Made by a program: the position numbers and the translations under genes
Notes under the pieces: generated by a model
Database searches by the model: none
Seen by the model: the letters and a program-made list of their open reading frames with translations, nothing else
Told to the model about the DNA's origin: nothing
Part shown: positions 11,563-24,384 of the stretch, piece after piece
Layout of the letters: every line of letters starts with the position of its first letter
Position numbering within the stretch: the first letter of the stretch is position 1
Source: Actinomortierella ambigua
Taxonomy: Eukaryota; Mortierellomycota; Mortierellomycetes; Mortierellales; Mortierellaceae
Reading direction: 5' to 3'
Assembly: GCA_016098155.1 (NCBI GenBank)
Contig: JAAAJB010000181.1
Coordinates: 1-56,778, forward strand
Length of the DNA: 56,778 nt

Positions 11563-11798
11563 ATGGATACGGAGAATATGTATACCCCTCTCTCTTCCCC
11601 TATCGGCCTCGACTACGACTACAACGCTGTGATTCCAACAAAAGTGACATTGGGCCTATGCTCCATCTGTGTCCCCATCCGATTAGGATGGGGGTGTTGT
11701 TGATGGGGGTGGTACAAATTGTCCACGCAGTGGTACGTACCACCTCAATTTCGGGAAATCGAAGCATCCTTCAGGCTCTTTCTTTGTGGCAACCATAA
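11563..11798 (+). pseudogene. Start of a small probable membrane protein, frame broken at a G run
   Basis: From ATG 11563 the frame reads MDTENMYTPLSSPIGLDYDY, then a hydrophobic/Cys segment (TLGLCSICVPIRLG), and stops soon after the GGGGG at 11690-11694. The adjacent frame continues with a second hydrophobic segment (GVLLMGVVQIVHAVV) and stays open to 11798. A one-base gain in the G run would join the two. This may be a pseudogene, an assembly error in a homopolymer, or an unresolved exon join (a GTACGT donor lies near 11735). The family is not recognised. Confidence 0.3.
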
Positions 11799-14132
11799 TG
11801 CATGTCTCCACTATTGAGCGGAGCTTTTTTGTCCAGACACCATGCACATGCAAAATCAAAACTTGGTTCCTCATGCAAGTAGGGTACGCTTAACTTTTTT
11901 TTTTTTTATTGCAGAAATGCAATCTTATTTTTCTAGCCCCCCCCCCCTCAATTTTGTGGCCTCTCCCTTAGCGGGGAGCCCAGTTGTTTCATTATTGTTC
12001 TGCTCTATGCAGACAGTACAGTTCCAGTTCAGCAGGATGAGATGAAGATGCGGATGGGGTAGGCAAAAAAAAAAAGAAAAGAGAGGAGAGATCGATGGAG
12101 ACAAATCATATCCAACAACTCACACGCACGAGTCAGTTCCCATGAAAGTGAGCATGCTGATAATTTTCCCGTCCACTTCTTTTCTCCCTTTTTGTATCAC
12201 CGTAGAAAAGAGAAAGAGAAAGAGCCATGTGCTACACACAGACAGCGCGACATTTAAAAAAGGTAGGAAACAAGAAAAAAAAAACTCAGACAAGTCTAAG
12301 AGAAAAGAGAAAAAAATATCAGATCGCATGACAACACGAGCGATTGTGGACAAAAAAAATTCTTCTCAGCTGGCGACAATAATTTCATTGCCTAGCGCAA
12401 AAACCTCCCCCTTTCCCATGCACCATGCAATGGGAGCGAGAGCATTGACAAGGAGACAGACACCCTGTTGGTGATGAGCAAACCCCCCAAGCTGCCGGCC
12501 AGGAGGCAGAACGGCAGGGTACCCGTTTCAACCTATTAGCCATTTGCTGGGAGGATGGCGAGGGGAATAAAGATGAACAAACTCTTTCCCGCACTGATCG
12601 GAAGTCAAGGTTGGTGGTTGGTTGGGGGAGAGAAACAGTGTGTTTGTCTCATACTTCAACTTTTGAGGTCGTTCTTAACTCTCTATCTCGCAAACGGGCG
12701 ATTTTTTTCTCTCTTCAATTCTCATTGAACATGTCCCAAGGTTTGGACCTTGTGTGCTAGAGAGATTACGATTGGAGGAAGGGGGGGGGTGTGTGTGTGG
12801 CTGGTGATGCATCCTTCAAGTCCACCAACCAGTTTTTTATTTTTTTTTCCAGACGTTCAAAGCGACCCTCCCCGTTTCAACATCATTCTATACTCTTATT
12901 TTTGTTTTCGGTCCTTGAGACAAACACAAGCATCAAAAAAGTCCTTTAAACTCCTCCCCGGGCCATTGGTTGGTCATGCTTACCGAACACCTTCAATGGT
13001 CGTAAAGAGTGGGATGATGCTCTTCAAGGTTGAAATGTAACAATGAGACTCTTGTAGTCGAACACACGTACAATGTACAAGCCCCCTATTGGTGCTGCAT
13101 CAATTTTTTTTTTTTTGTGTTCAAACAGAGTAAGAGCAAGACTTGCTGTAGTTGGCAGTAAAATGCGTACCTCGTGGGTGTGCATAGGGCAAGTAAGTGG
13201 CCATCAAAGTGGGGAGAAGGAGAGAACAAAGAGGAAGAGGAAGAAAAGCGGTAGTTTACTATATAGTGGAAGGGGGAGACCTGATTGCTTACGAAAAGAG
13301 AGTTGCCCCCTCCCAGTGACCACAACATACGCGTCTCAAGGAACAACTTCTCCCCAGATACACGTACATACACCTTTGTGTTGTTGTTTGTCTGTTTATG
13401 CCTGTGACACTGGATCAAACAGTTTAGCAAAGTATATAATTCAGTACGTAGTTGTCGCGGATGAAGGAGCTGGGGAACATAGGATTGTATACCGTTTTGT
13501 TCCTGTCTCTTCTTTTTGGTTTCCAGAAAGGGGGACTGAAGGGGGCACCAAGGTCCATGCGCACATCTTGTGGTCAGGTACTTTGTACCTTTCCTCGGCT
13601 GTTGTAAAACTTGAAAAGGTCGTACTTCCGTGAAAGTACATTCAGGAGATGTTGATCCCGAATGTGGCAGGGCACAAGAGAAGGGGGTTTGGGGTAGCTC
13701 TGCAAAAAAGTCGTTCCTTTCTCATGTTTCTCCCTTCTTAAAGTCAAGTCGATATTCCCAGCAGCCAAGAACCTTTCAATAACACGTTTTTTGAGAGCAA
13801 GAGTTTTGGTTGTGTTTGGTTTGGTTTATTTGTCTAGGCTGGGGGGAGGCAGGGTAGGTGAAATGTTGTACAACTCGGCCTCACGATAGAATGGTAAAGT
13901 GAGGATTGGGTCGAGTAAAAGTGATAAAGAACGATATAAGAAAGAAATCAGGTTGGCAGATTTTTCCACAGTAGGGGAAAAAAAACAAATGTCTTTGACG
14001 AAAAAGATGGCGAGATGGTGACTTTGTAAAAGGATGGTAAAAGTACAATGAGATAATACAGGTTTGTAAGGGAAGAGACAGAAAGACAAAAGAAAAGAAA
14101 AGAAAAGGGAGCAAGGATGGGGGAAAGGAAGT
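11799..14132. other. Intergenic; no supported gene
   Basis: It lies between the promoter side of the 1328-aa gene and the 3' end of the cyclin gene. It contains poly-T and poly-C runs (11898-11946) and a G9 run at 12781-12789. A 186-aa plus-strand frame (13073-13633) is present but looks like chance. The part near 14132 is probably the 3' UTR of the cyclin gene. Confidence 0.5.
13825..13830 (-). promoter_or_regulatory. AATAAA polyadenylation signal of the cyclin gene
   Basis: TTTATT on plus, i.e. AATAAA on minus, about 300 nt after the cyclin stop codon. Confidence 0.4.
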
Positions 14133-16081
14133 TTAGCACATGGCACGGCTACCATGATCACGGCTCTCAACTTGGTGGCCACTCTGAGGTTGGGGTTGAG
14201 GAGCCACCATTGCAGTTGTAGGCTGGTAAGGGTGGTGGTGGTGGTGATGGCTGTGATGGTAGTATGAGGGTGGGGGTGCAGGGAGGGAGTGGCGGCTCGA
14301 AGGCACCGCCGCGGTAGCCACTTGGTGGTACCACGACTTGCCATTGCTGTTCGCGTAGTGGTCAGGCGTCATCGACGGCTGCTGCATCATCTCATCACGC
14401 GAGTGGCGACGTAACGACGACGAAGATGAATCGGATGACATGCCGTCATCGTTGGCACCGTCGGGGGAAGGATATTGATCGCGACGGTCGTGTGTTGGGC
14501 CCTTGTAGACCGGCAGCACCTCACCCTCCTCCAAACATGGCTGGTTGGGAAGGGAAGGGCGACGGTTGAAGACAGGCATTGGGTGCTGCTGCTGCTGCTG
14601 CGGCTGTGCAAGCACATGCTGCTGCGGTCGTGAGTGCTTGGCAGTGGCAGCAACAGAGGATGTTGGTGGCAGTGTTGGCTGGGCAACGCCGTAAGAGGAG
14701 GGCGTGTTCTTAACATAGCGCGACGACACTTCAGAAGCAGGCGATGGGGCAGACTGTGCTGTCGACGCGGCTTGCATCTGCATAAAGTCGTGAAGACTCG
14801 AAGCAAGGTCCGCCTCTGTGATCCGAAGGTCGAAATCCTAGCATACCAGAGAGCAATATTGCGTTAGGACTCGATTCTTCCGCGGGACATAAAGATAGGT
14901 TGCTGTTGTTGTTTTTGGTGCAAAGAAGCAAGCGACTGACTACCAACAACAAACAAACAACGAGCATCGCAACGGCTATTAGCCGAAAAGGTTACTGCAT
15001 GGTGAGGTCACCAACTACTTACAAGGAGTGAGAGCAATTGCTTCTCCATAAGATTAATCTCTCCTACAGAGAACACCGTCGAGTGCGCAGACCAGTGCTT
15101 GTTCTTTGGGGATTGATCGTTCAGATACTTGGCGGTGACAATGAGTGTGGCCAGGAACACCCGATGGCAGGTACAGTGCATACCTTTGATTATGGATTGG
15201 AGGAAAGAGGCATGAGTCGTTAGTGATGGTGATGGTGATGGTGGTGGTGGTGGTGATGCACCAATCCCAACGTGCGTCAGGGGAGGGGGGGCTGATCGTC
15301 CAGAAAAAGAAAAAGAAAAAACGTGGTCATAACGGTTGTGCGGGTAATACGGAGATAGAGAGAGAGGGGTAAAGTTGCGGAGAGCCAACAACTGAAAAAA
15401 AAAATGTTGGATTGGGGGTGGGGTGCTTTGGGGGAAGGAGGGGGAGAGCAGACAGGTTCAAGGAGAGCAAGGTAGGCGGGGTTCCAGATGATTGCTTGGT
15501 AGCTGCATGTTTGTTTGTGTGCCAGAATGGGCCATGGGATCGACTGAATTATGGGCATCATCCAAAAACGATCGAAGATGTTGGTGATACAACGACGTCG
15601 TGCTCTCACCCACTGGTCCAGAGCCAATTGAAGCCTTGGCGTGGTGGAGATGTCCCTCCCCTCCCCTTCTTTCTCTTCCTGGTGCTCAGTCGGGAATGTG
15701 GTCATGGTGAGGTAAAATGGCTTTCTTCTCGTAATGAGTATAGGTTTTTTTTTTTTGCGATGCCTTTGGTGTCCTTTTTCATAATCTCGCCACTCTTCTT
15801 TGTATTGCCGAAGAATACTTTTTTTCGAAATGCTTGTGGTGCGCAAAAAGGAGGGGAGATTACAAATGTGTGGAATACGGTGTGTCCAAGATTGGAAGAA
15901 CGGGGAGGAAGGCCCAGAAGAACGATTGGTCCCACGAGAGAAAGGGTTCGTGGTTGTCGCGCGTCAATGTTGAGGCCCTCTCTCTATCTCCCTCAAGTCC
16001 CTTATTCTCCTTCAAATGACCGTAGAGGGGATCATGGGCCAGTGCCAATGGTTGTGTTTGTCCCCTTCTCTTTCTCACTCA

Positions 16082-16112
<31 letters not shown>

Positions 16113-17460
16113 CGTTCGTGTTGCATTCTGTTTGCTCTCATCTAAAGGGAGAAGAAGAGGGAGGGAGAGGGGGGGGGAACGACAGACTGCGCGAGTTGAT
16201 GGATGGGACCATTCAAGGGACCAATCACCCTCGCTCCCACAAAACACATAGTAATGGACCAGAGAAGGGGAGATGTGTTTGTGCAAGTGTGTTCGAGGAG
16301 GGTGAGGGGAGGGTGAGGGGAGGGGGCATGTGCATATCTCTCTTTTCTCTTTGGTGTACTGAAAAGACATCCGTCCAAATAGGTGGTGTGTGCGTGGTGT
16401 GTGTAAAAAAAAAAAAAAAGTTGGAGCTGCCCCACTCACACACAAAAAGGTGAGCAAACAGGGGGTGTGTGTGTGTAAATGAAGTCGATGTTGTTTGATT
16501 TTTCTCGAGCTCTTCTTTTCTTTCTTACCCTTGGCAGCAACAGGCAGTCTGTACTTGAGCCGCTCCAGATAGACGAGCGTTGGGAGCAGTGTCGAGGCCT
16601 GGACGTTCGAGTTCACCACCAGCAGACGAATGAACTCATTCAATGGTGGCACATTAACAATAGCTTGTTGCTCATTCGACTGCATGCGCGACCGGTGACC
16701 AGGCGTGTTGGGCGGAGAAGGAAGTGTCGAGTAGCTTTCGACTGCTGGCGGCGGCGAGCACTCGATGACTGTGCTAGCATAATTGGCAATGTGGTCTGTC
16801 CAACGTAGAAGCAACACAAGAAGCACATGTGAGAGAGAGAGAGAGACAGAGATAGAGACAAGCAGAAGGAGGGGTTGGGTTAGGACACTGTGCTTCAAGA
16901 CGACGACGCGAACAAACGCGTGTAAGCTATGTCAAAAAGGCAGCCATCTTTTTGTTTTTGCAAAAGCAGATGCACACACGCACACGCACACGCACACGCA
17001 CCACACGCACCACATTCACATTCACATTCACACACGAAGGGAGCAGGGATGGGAGGAGAGGCGGTTCAGGGGATATTGGACAGTGGGGCAAAGCAACAAA
17101 AAGGACAAAAAAAAAGCCAAAGTGGCACGGCAGATGGCATGGGGTCACATTCATGGCTTTAGGTGAACATTTGGACGGCGCATGCTCCCAAAATGCTTCT
17201 CTCTTTTTTCAAGGGGTGCGTCCCCTTCCCCCATGATTGCGGGCACTGCATGTAGCTGAAAAGAGTGGATGATGCAAGAAGGGGGTGTTGTGTGTGCTGT
17301 GTGCGACCATTTTTTCTTTTCTCTTCTCTTTTCTTTTGCTTTTGTCTTCGGCTGGCCTTCTCCCTCTTTCCTTACCGATCATCTGCTGCGTCACTGGGCT
17401 ACGAAAGAGTCGCTCGAGACTCCGGCTAGAGTACGTCTTTGGCTCTGATAGGGACGGCAT
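14133..17460 (-). CDS. Pcl1/Pcl2-like G1 cyclin (Pho85-type CDK partner)
   Basis: CDS complement(join(14133..14837,15023..15183,16529..16795,17376..17460)), 405 aa, all joins in phase. A Pho80/Pcl-type cyclin box covers about residues 75-185: PPLNEFIRLLVVNSNVQAST, LVYLERLKYRLP, HRVFLATLIVTAKYLND, SPKNKHW and GEINLMEKQLLSLLDFDLR. The AKYLND...KNKHW and INLMEKQLL..LD.DLR blocks are typical of Pcl1/2-class cyclins, which activate the Pho85 (CDK5-like) kinase at G1/S and in polarity. The N-terminus, MPSLSEPKTYSSRSLERLF, is short. After the box the tail (about 190-405) is Gln/Ser/His-rich, with a poly-His run near 14225-14250, and should be disordered. Introns are unusually long here: 580, 1345 and 185 nt. 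Which Pcl subtype it is remains open. Confidence 0.9.
15184..16528 (-). other. 1345-nt intron inside the cyclin box
   Basis: Donor GTAAGAAAG at 16528, acceptor ATAATCAAAG before 15183. It splits the cyclin box between AAK and GMHCT. It holds CT/GA repeats (for example CT at 16075-16112) and T/A runs. Open frames on either strand are CT-rich artefacts. Confidence 0.75.
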
Positions 17461-18780
17461 AGTGGGCGAAGTGTGTGTAGGAGGTGAGGATTGGGTGGGA
17501 GAAGAGAGACAGATGGAGGGAAGGGTTGGATGGGATTCAGAGGGCGATGATTGTTGTATAAGGTGTTGTTGGTTTGATGGTTCAAGAAAGGACGCGAAGA
17601 GTGGAAAAAAAGGGAGTCGCCCAAAGAGTGCGACAAGAAACGGGCTGGGGATGAAGCTGGCAGGAATCGAAATATATCAAAAAAAATTCTAGACGGGACC
17701 GCGCAATGGCCAACAGGCGGACTTGGGAAAAATAGAGACTGGAGGAAGAGGAGAGGAGGAAGAGGAGAAGAGGAAGAAGGAAGAGGAAGAAGGAGTGTGC
17801 TCTGCGTGTGTGGTGTTTGGGTGAGAGAGATGGAAATGTCGTGAAGAAAAAAAAAGGATAAGAGTGTGGAAAGCACAGGAGGATACAAAGAGGAAGTGAA
17901 GAGGGGGAGGAGGATGGGTGGAATGGTTTAAATACAAAGAAAGAAAAAAAGGATGGCTCGAGAGTGGCAACCAAATGGCCCGAGAATTTAAGCAAAACAC
18001 AAATGGACTGTTTGATCGAGAGAAGAATGATTCTTTTGTTTTTTGGAGACAAAAACAGAGACAAAGAAAGAAAAAAAAAAAAAAGAGACAGGCAAACAAG
18101 AAAGCGAGGCAGTTAAGCGTTGGGCAAATCAATGTCGAGCAATGGCCATGAGATGGATGATGGGACAAGCTTGGGGGCGACAAAACAGAGTTGAAAAGGA
18201 GCACACAAAAAAAAAGGAGTTGAACAATGGACAATGGACCGAGCAATAAGAAGTGTGATGGATAAAAGGGATGAGAGAGAACAAAAAAACAATAGGTTGG
18301 CTGGCTGCTGCAAGTTGAAAAGGTTGGTTGAGGGAGGGTGAGTTGAACGAGGATGACGAGGGTAAGTGAAGGGGTGATGGGGAAACGAGAGGCGTGGAGG
18401 AAGAAGAAAGGATGGAAGGATGGACAAGAGAGACTGTTGGGGAAAAGTGTCAATGATAGTAGTAAAGTAGCTGTCCACAAATCGACAAGCAACAAGACAA
18501 AGAGGAAAGAGAAGGAAAGAAAAAAAAAGGCGACTGTGGCAGGGTGGGGGGGATATCTGGGGACTATATATTTGCAGGGCAGGCACCCATCTGAACTTTG
18601 GGAAGAACGAAGGGGAGGGGGGGTTCGTTGAGAAATAACGGCCATTGTTTGAGGTATTGAGCTGATTGAATTGGAGTGAATATGGAGCCCAAAGGGAGAG
18701 GGAAAAAAAAGTAGCAGAACAGTGAGGAGAGAGGGGGTAGATTAACCCACTGAATCCAATTCAATACACTCCGCTCTTTT
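17461..18780 (-). promoter_or_regulatory. Pyrimidine-rich leader/promoter of the cyclin gene
   Basis: About 1.3 kb immediately upstream of the cyclin ATG is strongly pyrimidine-biased on the minus (coding) strand, densest at 17700-18640. Long Phe/Ser/Pro/Leu frames here (up to 318 codons) follow from that bias, not from coding. It is probably a long 5' UTR plus promoter. Confidence 0.4.
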
Positions 18781-21700
18781 TTTTTTTTTATGTCTCTCCT
18801 CTCTTCTTCCTCATCCTCCTCTACTCCACCCCTCTCTCCCTCTCTTTCTCGGTCGTCTTCGACTGAAACCTTTGTTTATTTCCTCTATTGAATTACACAC
18901 GTATCTGAGAAGGCGACGTTGTGTTGTAGATGACAGGCTAGCCTGGCCACCTACGCACACATATTGAATTCGCTGATAAGGCAGCGTCCACTTGGGGTGG
19001 GTGAGTAGGTGGATGATGGACATCCAAAAACACATGGATGATTCCATGGTCAGGTAGGCTGGAGGACGACATGACCGGCTAACTGACTGACTGATAACTG
19101 ACTGATGGTCTGACTGATGGTATGGCGAACCGGTAACGGTCCCTCACTCCCATCAGCCGTTCACCTCACCGATATCAGTATCCATTTGGCTCTTGTCACG
19201 CTCCCGCCCCTTCTCAATAACAAAAGGTGCTGAAGACGACACTACAGTCTACATGAAATTCACATCATCCACCATCCAACACCACCACCACCACCACCTG
19301 ATGCTCCACATCTTCCATTCTCTGGTTTCGTCCAACTTTCCTGGCAATGGATACATGCACTAGGACAGCTTTGGGTTCAAAAGAGTGTGTATGTGAGAGT
19401 GAGAGAGAGAGAGAGAGCTCTGAATCTCGCCCTGTTCTTTCACTCTCATTCTCTCACTCCCACTCCCCGCCTTCACTTCCCATCCATGTTTTGCTCAGTC
19501 TCTCTCTCTCTTTCTCTCTCCCTTTTTCATGCATGCCCATCAGGTGTGCGGGGGGGGGGAGGATAGGGGTGGTGGAGAAAGTGGGGAGGGGAATGCATCG
19601 TGGGGATGGTTGGCTGGTGTAGTTGGCCAAATGAAGGACCGATGTAACCCGACCGGCTAGCTGGCTCGGAGCTGCGTGCCGTTTCCATTGTGTTGGGTGA
19701 TTTCCACTCTTTATCGTTTTCTTGTCTCTTTGTCTCTTCCCTTTTCTTCATCAGTCGCTTACGCACACACGCTGTCAAGTACAACTATGGTCGCTATACC
19801 TCCTATCTATCTCTCTCTCTTTCTCTTACACACAGACAACCTCTTTCTTACTCTTTTACTTCCTAAATCCTTCAACCATGCTGAGGAATTGACCTACCAG
19901 GCTTGCAAACGCGGAGTACCAAAAGGTGGCTGTTATGCAACACAAAAAGCCGGAGGGATTTTCTCCAGCATTTTTGAATTAAACGCTTTGAAAAAAAAAT
20001 GCATGGACCAGCTCTTCCCTCTCCTGTTGGCTACGAATCACCCTCTGTTTTTGTGTACGTGAATGCACACTTCCGGGATCCCAGGGCGTGGTAAAATATG
20101 CAAAATTAATTCACTCAGTGCGAGCTAGACGGGTGAATGGAAAGAGCGGGGGGAGGGTGGGATGACACCTTTTCTCGCGCTTACGCGCTGATGTGTCCCC
20201 ACCTCTCTTCTCCCCCTCCCCACTCCTTTCTGCTGAGTGAGATACTCACCATCACTCTGTCGATCAGAACATCGATGGCAAAGAATCATTGGTGGCAGGT
20301 AGCGTCTTATGGATCTTGAAAATCCTACCTGCACGCGATAGATTAGAGAGAAGTACCAGGCAGGGCAGGAAATGTACACTTACTTCTATCCCCCCCCCCT
20401 CTTCCCCCCCTTTTTTTTACCCCACATCCAGAATATGTGTGCCCTCGTGAGGACAGCATCGGGGGTAAGGCCTTCGTATAGTGCCAGCGATGCTCGAATC
20501 ACGTTTCTCTTCGTCACAATTCTGGATGAAAGGGGGGGGGGGCCGGGACGTTGGCGGTCTTGAAGATCGGTATGAAACCTATAGAGCGAGGAACAAAGAC
20601 ACACCTACGCACACACACACACACATAGACAAACAGGACGCCCAACAGCTCAGGGGGAAAGGAGATATAGCCTGAATATGACATTAAGCTATCGATCGTA
20701 TTTGGCGCCTTTTTTTTTCTCTTCCCTCCCTCCCTACTTGCCTACTTGGTGAAAAGAACACAAAAAGTCGAAAGCAAAATAAGAATGACAACATCGTCGT
20801 GTCATCTTTTTGTCCTGTACAATACTGTTAAGTGTTACCTTCCCTTAGTTTAGACATCTACTACTTTAGAGTCATAAGAACACCTCCGCGTTACGGAACA
20901 ACCTCACAGCACGTTGGCGGCAAAAAAAAAACAACCTGCCAATAATGGCAGGCTGACTAAAAGAGGGAAGGGCTAGCGCAGTTGGCGAGAACGAGGGGAG
21001 CAACACAAAAGTGGGAGGGGCCAGATCTGGATCACAAAGCAAATAAGAAAATAGTACCCACGCGCAAGAAAAGATCTGCGATAGGATGAACAGGCAAGTT
21101 GGACACAGCAGAACAATGACCCGAGCGTCAACAATACGAAAAAAAAAATCAACGCACGACAATTGGCATTGTATCCCATTGTTAGTCATGAGGACTCGGT
21201 TGTTGTTTGTTTTGATGTTTTAGCAAGGTCCAAGTCCAGCCCTTTGTAATAAAGGTTTTTTTTTTCTATTCTGTTGGCTGCGTAGCCTTCGTCCTCTTGG
21301 ATACTAAGTTAGAATGCTATCTTTCTATTTCCTCGCTGGTTACCAGCGGGGCGAGAGTGAGGGAGAGAGAGGAGCGCAAGGTGAACGAATGGGGAGCCAA
21401 GAAGCCACCCAGCCTGCTTTCGTAAGACCTGTGATTTGAACAGGCTCCCCCCCCCTCCCTTCCCTTCGATATGGAGTTGTGATGTCTTTGTCTTTTTTTT
21501 TTTTTTTCTTGGCTGACATCCTAAAGTCGATGCGAAGATCGTCTGATTCATACTGCATTTTGTTCACACCCTTTGTGGTTACCGGTGGCTCTTGGACGAT
21601 ACTCCTTGGCTCTTTTCTCACCGTCCAAATGCAATCAGACGCGGAGGGAATACTGGAGAAAGACAAAAGAGAGAGAGAGAGAGACCGAGGAGGAGGAGGG

Positions 21701-24284
21701 GCGAAGAGGGGGGAGGAGGGGGAGGGGAAGAGCTACAAAGACTCTCACACCCAAAACGGCTCTCATTCCAAAAGCTTCAGCTTTTTTGTTTGCTGTTTTC
21801 ACACTCTTAACGACTACTCTCTCTCTTATTCTCTTACTCTCACTCCGCCCTCTGAAGACAGAAAGAGACAGAAACAGAGACAGGGAGAATGAGAGAGTGT
21901 GTGTGTGTGTGAAAACTATCCGAAGGCTCGTCATGCAGCCTAGCAGGGCTCGAAGGACAGGTGTACTGGAGGAGAAGTATGCTCGTATCCGTCTATGCGA
22001 GAGAGAGAGGCAATCGGCATAGTCCGCCCTACACCAATGAGAGCGCGCAAAGGTAATGCAACGAACTCAACAAACAAACTGCCTAACGCCCTTTTTTTTT
22101 AACACCACAAAACACACACACATACACACACACAAAGTCTATCTGCGTTCCTGCACTACACTGCTGTCGTGCCATCATCAATGAATGACTTGAGACATTT
22201 GGACCGGACATTTTTTTAAAGTTGTCTGTTGCTGCTGCTGTTGTTTGTTATTGATTTCTTGGGTCTGTGGGTCGCAGCCAGGCCATAACGGTTCTTGCGC
22301 GGCTAATATTCCGTTGGTCTGGAAGTTCCGGTTGAGGATGTGATCGGACCTGTGGGTACGATTGAGTCACCAACATAGAAAAAGGAAGAAAAAAGGGGGG
22401 GCAGGGGAATCCTGGTACAACCTACAGTACTCGGAGCTGGTGGTCAACTGCCGCCTTGTTGACTTATGCAAGGCCATCCCGCTCCTATAGCTGTCTACCA
22501 TTCAACGCGATTTGTTGACAGCACTGGACCCCCTTTCTTCCTTCCTGACATCGTCTACTACGTACGAGTCTCGCTCAGTCGCGACCTTTCCCAATCATGC
22601 CTTTTTTTCTTTCTTTGGTCTTTTGCTTCGCTGGCTGTGTCCAAAAAAAAGTGATCGTTAGAGCCCACATGGGGGGGGGGATTACGTACCTGGAACTTGG
22701 GAAAATGCTCCGTAACACGTCCACATCCAGGTCATTTTGCCGATAGGTTCCTTCCTTTCTCTTCCTCCTCCCCATCCCCTTGCCTCCTCCCCCTTCTTCG
22801 TCGCTCCTTGCGACATTGAAAATTTTTCTCCTTGACAGAATAGACAATGAGGTTGGTGGAGGGAGAGAAGGAAAGAGGGAAGCCAGGCACGCGTGTTCTT
22901 TATGATCTCTTTTCGTTCCTCCTTCGAACTCTTCCCTTTCTCTTTCTCTTGGTAGTCGAATTCTTTAGTAGAATGGGGGAGGGGGTGAGGTGGGAGGTAA
23001 GGGGTGAGCTTCCACGCAACTAACACCGCGCGTGGGGGGAGGGGGCGGGAGAGGGAGGGACGGAGGAGGAAGATGATGAACACCGACTCTCCTTGGGGGA
23101 GACAGGGAGAAGGAGAAGGGGAGCGATAAAAGTATGAATGCGAAATAGACACCCGAACACCACATCTCTTTGACTGGTAGAATGGATTAAGCGAGTGGAG
23201 AGAGTTAAAAAATCCAAAAGCATGTTTGAACATGTCGTCGCCGAGTACCAAAAACCCAGCACACAAACTGGCTGATGCTCTCTTTTACGGGCAACAAAAA
23301 GAAAACAACAAGAAACACCTATGCCAAGTGTTGTGTGGAGGAGGTTCCTTGGAGCCAATGCTCAATTTTTTTTTTGCTTCAAATAGTGCACGTTTGTTTA
23401 CCTTGTTTCATCCTCGCTCCTCGCAACACCTTCCCATCATGCTGAATGTAGGACAACATTAAATGCTTGTTGGAGGAGAATCCTCTCTTGGTGGTCAGGC
23501 TCCTCCTGGAAACCAAACTGGATGCAATGGGGGGGGGGAGGACTTCGAGCAAGCTAACCCAATTGCATTTTATTTTTTGTGCTACCATAGGGGAGCGATC
23601 GATCGTGAGAGAGCAAAAGGAGGCGGAGAAGAAGAGGGGAGAGAGAGAAGGGAGACAGTTAAAGAAGACGTGGACCCATAGAGTGTGTACTCTACCTCCC
23701 TCATGTACCATGCCCCAATCCCCAATGCAAATCCCATAAAAGAAAATTGAGGATGTAATGTTGCACGGCAGTCCATTACCAGGCCATAACAGCTGTCTCT
23801 GGGCTCTGAAATGGGACGTTATTGTCCACCATCATCATTACCATATCATATTGAGGACCCAATGCAACAGCAGCAGCAGGAGCAACAGTATTCAATGAGG
23901 GGACCTCCTTTTCACCCGTTCAACTCTCCGTTTTCAGACTCTCCCCCCTCACTTTACCTCTCCCTCTCTCCCCTTCTCTTTCGCGTCAAATGCTCTCAGC
24001 TACATAGAGTGGACCACATCGCCCAAGCGCGTCACATCGTGGACACATCATTGCCATGTGTGATGATGATGATGATGCCCAGAGCAGGGCTGCAACAAGA
24101 GGGGGATAATGGGGAGGTGACGGAAGAGAGGGGTGCGAAGGAAAGGGAGGTACATAGGAGGGATGCCTCGACGAAGGAGGGAGAAGGGTGGTCAACCCGA
24201 TGTAAAGGTGTGCCTGGGCTACGATGGAAAGAAAAAAAAAGCTCCACCATGTCTGATGTCGCGCTGAACATCTATGAAGAACCC

Positions 24285-24384
24285 ACACACATACTACACA
24301 CATAGACACACATACACATACACACAAATACACACATACACACACACAAATACACACATACACACACACAAATACACAAACATA
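24285..24384. repeat. CA-rich tandem repeat with internal AAATACACACATAC unit
   Basis: About 100 bp of ACACATAC/ACACAAAT units; the longer-period block repeats roughly every 24-26 bp. Confidence 0.7.

Noticed and set aside
13073..13633. 186-aa plus-strand frame from ATG
   Set aside because: No recognisable domain, no CT-rich leader, no splice context; it lies in the 3' side of the cyclin gene and is within chance length for this base composition.
15412..16251. 279-aa plus-strand frame
   Set aside because: Lies wholly in the antisense of a cyclin intron and consists of low-complexity and CT-derived residues.
17689..18645. 318-aa minus-strand frame, Phe/Ser/Leu-rich
   Set aside because: Produced by the pyrimidine-rich leader; no membrane-protein pattern beyond the base bias.
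22682..23266. 194-aa minus-strand frame
   Set aside because: CT/GA-rich low-complexity sequence generates it.
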